Shown: in pieces, positions 7,089-7,403 of the stretch
How positions within the stretch are numbered: the first letter of the stretch is position 1
Layout of the letters: every line of letters begins with the position of its first letter
From: RGIG4694 sp964501705
GTDB taxonomy: Bacteria; Bacillota; Clostridia; Oscillospirales; Ruminococcaceae
Assembly: GCA_964501705.1 (NCBI GenBank)
Contig: CAZCUQ010000088.1
Coordinates: forward strand, 1 to 7,403
Reading direction: 5' to 3'
Length of the DNA: 7,403 bases
Notes under the pieces: generated by a model
What the model was told of the DNA's origin: nothing
Seen by the model: only the letters and a program-made list of their open reading frames with translations
Databases searched by the model: none
Made by a program: the position numbers and the translations under genes

Positions 7089-7403
7089 TTATAACCTCCT
7101 GATAAATCCTTTTAAAGATAAAACAGCTCTTTCGGCTTTTTTTTCGCCGCGTTCCTGTTTGCCTTTTATTATTTCCGCGAGCGGAGGGAGGATTCCCATA
7201 TTCGCGCCCATAGGCTGAAAATCCGTCACGCTTTCATCGGAGATATATCTTGACAAAGCTCCCGTCATTGTGTCTGCGGGAGGGACAGCGGCGCTTTTCC
7301 CGAGAATTTTTCGGGAAAGATTCAGTCCCGCTATTATTCCCGAAGCGGCGGATTCCATATATCCCTCAACGCCAGTCATCTGTCCCGCGAAAAAGAGATT
7401 TTC
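7089..7403 (-). CDS. trmFO: TrmFO, folate/FAD-dependent tRNA (uracil-54-C5)-methyltransferase, C-terminal part
   Basis: TrmFO uses methylenetetrahydrofolate and reduced FAD to make ribothymidine at position 54 of the tRNA T-loop. Only the last 104 residues are in the window; the frame stays open to the right edge, so the N-terminal FAD-binding fold and catalytic parts lie outside. The family is typically around 440 residues. The segment starts with ENLFFAGQMTGVEGYMESAA, the hallmark FAGQ(I/M)TGVEGY block. It continues with TMTGALSRYIS, and FQPMGANMGILPPL is a second conserved block. A start codon inside the segment (ATG at 7377-7379) should not be used, because the conserved motif begins upstream of it. 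It is the first visible gene of the operon. In Firmicutes trmFO often follows topA, which would lie further right. Confidence 0.95.
   Translation of the reverse strand, partial: ENLFFAGQMTGVEGYMESAASGIIAGLNLSRKILGKSAAVPPADTMTGALSRYISDESVTDFQPMGANMGILPPLAEIIKGKQERGEKKAERAVLSLKGFIRRL
7095..7100 (-). promoter_or_regulatory. Ribosome binding site of the ycxB-like gene, inside trmFO
   Basis: AGGAGG on the minus strand encodes the two final arginines of TrmFO and also serves as a perfect Shine-Dalgarno 8 nt before the next ATG. The dual use ties the two genes together and supports the chosen start. Confidence 0.8.

Overview
The window is a densely packed, entirely minus-strand stretch of a low-to-moderate GC Gram-positive chromosome, most likely a Clostridia member (Ruminococcus/Oscillospiraceae-like). 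That placement is inferred from the gene order (trmFO, plsX, rnc, an Elp3-like radical SAM gene, smc), strong AGGAGG-type Shine-Dalgarno sites, and protein features such as the LSGGEQ form of the Smc signature. No genome comparison could be run. Transcription runs from the right edge to the left.

Reading in the direction of transcription: the 3' end of trmFO (folate-dependent tRNA U54 methylation; it runs off the right edge); a small two-helix membrane protein of the YcxB-like type; plsX (phospholipid synthesis); rnc (RNase III); an Elp3-like radical SAM enzyme of unknown substrate; and smc (chromosome condensation and segregation). Spacing is very tight: 2 nt between trmFO and the ycxB-like gene, 50 nt before plsX, 1 nt between plsX and rnc, an 8-nt overlap from rnc into the radical SAM gene, and a 20-nt overlap from that gene into smc. 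The layout suggests one polycistronic housekeeping operon with translational coupling. The genes serve separate core tasks (tRNA modification, lipid synthesis, RNA processing, chromosome organisation), so co-transcription probably reflects growth-linked expression rather than one pathway. The acpP gene often found between plsX and rnc is absent here.

Left of the smc stop codon the operon ends in about 95 nt of non-coding DNA with a perfect 10-bp inverted repeat. This is followed by a piece of a large serine recombinase gene, also on the minus strand, that lacks the start of its catalytic domain and runs off the left edge. This is the only accessory-looking part of the window, and it lies where many Clostridia carry ftsY. 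I see no CRISPR array, tRNA or rRNA gene, riboswitch or intact mobile element. Apart from the recombinase scar and the hairpin, the window looks like an ordinary core region, and I did not find a convincing undescribed system.
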